Shown here piece after piece: positions 6,596 through 6,785 of a stretch of DNA of 6,785 bases (positions are counted from its first letter, which is position 1; every line of letters starts with the position of its first letter). Source of the DNA: Rickettsiales bacterium. Lineage in GTDB: Bacteria; Pseudomonadota; Alphaproteobacteria; Rickettsiales; Deianiraeaceae. Made by a program: the position numbers and the translations under genes. Location: the NCBI GenBank assembly GCA_947424985.1, contig CANDYN010000059.1, positions 1 to 6,785 of the forward strand. Direction: 5' to 3'. The notes under the pieces were generated by a model. That model was not told the DNA's origin. It searched no databases and saw only the letters and a list, made by a program, of their open reading frames with translations.

Positions 6596-6623
6596 TGTCA
6601 TCCCAGCCTTTGCTGAGATGACA
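6596..6623. repeat. REP-like palindrome, GTCATCCCAGC type
   Basis: The arms are TGTCATCCCAGC (6596-6607) and GCTGAGATGACA (6612-6623) around a CTTT loop, with one mismatch on the plus strand. Read as minus-strand RNA the odd pair becomes G-U, so the stem is complete on that strand. The sequence is more GC-rich than its surroundings and has the look of the GTCATCCC...GGGATGAC palindromes dispersed in Wolbachia, Rickettsia and related genomes. No second copy lies in this window, so the family assignment is by resemblance. Confidence 0.6.
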
Positions 6624-6634
6624 CGAATGATAGA

Positions 6635-6660
6635 GTAATATTACCCTCTCAAAGGGAGAA
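6635..6660. repeat. small palindrome and weak hairpin
   Basis: GTAATATTAC (6635-6644) is a perfect 10-bp palindrome. It runs directly into CCCTCTCAAAGGGAGA, which can fold in two alternative short stems (CCCT/AGGG or TCTC/GAGA). It lies just beyond the stop of the capsid-like gene on the minus strand and could be the edge of the same repeat element as 6596-6623. It is too weak to call a terminator. Confidence 0.3.
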
Positions 6661-6675
6661 TTTATGAAGTAAAAA

Positions 6676-6785
6676 CTAAACCGCAACCTTCAAAAGCTTG
6701 ACAGCCTTCGAATTAATCACATCTCCGCCAACTCTCTTAGTGCAATAAAAAGACACAAAAGGCTTTGCGCTAAATGGATCTTTTT
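6676..6785 (-). CDS. C-terminal end of a probable HK97-type major capsid protein (GTA/prophage), partial
   Basis: The minus-strand frame that enters at the window's right edge is open for 35 codons and ends at TAG (6678-6676). The residues include KDPFSAKPFVSFYCTKRVGG, followed by DVINSKAVKLLKVAV at the C-terminus. From memory this matches the closing segment of HK97-fold major capsid proteins of alphaproteobacterial GTA-like elements and prophages, which typically read R/KDP-..-KPxVxFYxTKRVGGGV..-FEAIKLLK. Such proteins build the head shell of the particle. The other two minus-strand frames stop within about 70 nt of the right edge, which supports this one. In an RcGTA-like cluster the next gene downstream would be a head-tail connector gene, but here uvrA follows after 193 nt of repeats. 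This suggests a scattered or degraded cluster, as known in Rickettsiales. Identity is moderately sure; the existence of the coding end is more certain. Confidence 0.6.
   Translation of the reverse strand, partial: KDPFSAKPFVSFYCTKRVGGDVINSKAVKLLKVAV

Noticed and set aside
6483..6675. A small RNA gene, tRNA or CRISPR repeats in the uvrA upstream gap
   Set aside because: There are several hairpins but no cloverleaf, no regularly spaced direct repeats, and no promoter-terminator pair that would define an RNA gene.

Overview
The window is a compact, AT-rich stretch of what looks like an alphaproteobacterial chromosome. The lineage call rests on four things. There is an ALA synthase (the C4 route to heme precursors). 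There is an adrenodoxin-spaced [2Fe-2S] ferredoxin. UvrA carries a Cys-Pro-Val-Ser variant in its first zinc module. The window also ends in what I read as the tail of a phage/GTA-type capsid gene. The low GC, short intergenic gaps and dispersed palindromes would fit a Rickettsiales- or Holosporales-like, possibly host-associated, bacterium, but the window alone does not settle this.

Layout. Plus strand, 1-2864: hemA (5' end cut by the window edge), then fdx, psd and folE. These cover tetrapyrrole synthesis, an electron carrier for Fe-S or P450/heme-type chemistry, membrane phosphatidylethanolamine synthesis, and the GTP-to-dihydroneopterin step. psd and folE are only 3 nt apart and are probably co-transcribed. 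fdx and psd each follow a short AT-rich gap carrying the same 14-nt block (TTTTACTTGAATAT), a possible promoter element. At 2914-2941 a TTGACA/TATTTT promoter precedes an unrecognised gene at 2960-3549. That gene is split into two reading frames, and the switch point coincides with an in-phase T TTT TTA heptamer. It is either a pseudogene or sequencing-indel case, or a -1 frameshifting gene.

Minus strand: uvrA (975 aa, apparently intact) occupies 3555-6482 and converges on the split gene with only 5 nt between the stop codons. Upstream of uvrA, 6483-6675 is a non-coding stretch rich in inverted repeats. It holds a perfect 13-bp hairpin overlapping the probable uvrA -35 box, a GTCATCCCAGC-type dispersed palindrome, and smaller symmetric pieces. 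The last 110 nt (6676-6785) encode, on the minus strand, the C-terminal 35 residues of a protein that resembles the end of HK97-fold major capsid proteins of the GTA/prophage type.

All complete genes except the split one are familiar housekeeping enzymes. The parts that deserve a second look are the split gene, the hairpin at the uvrA promoter, the palindromic repeats, the capsid remnant and the absence of Shine-Dalgarno sequences in front of every visible start.
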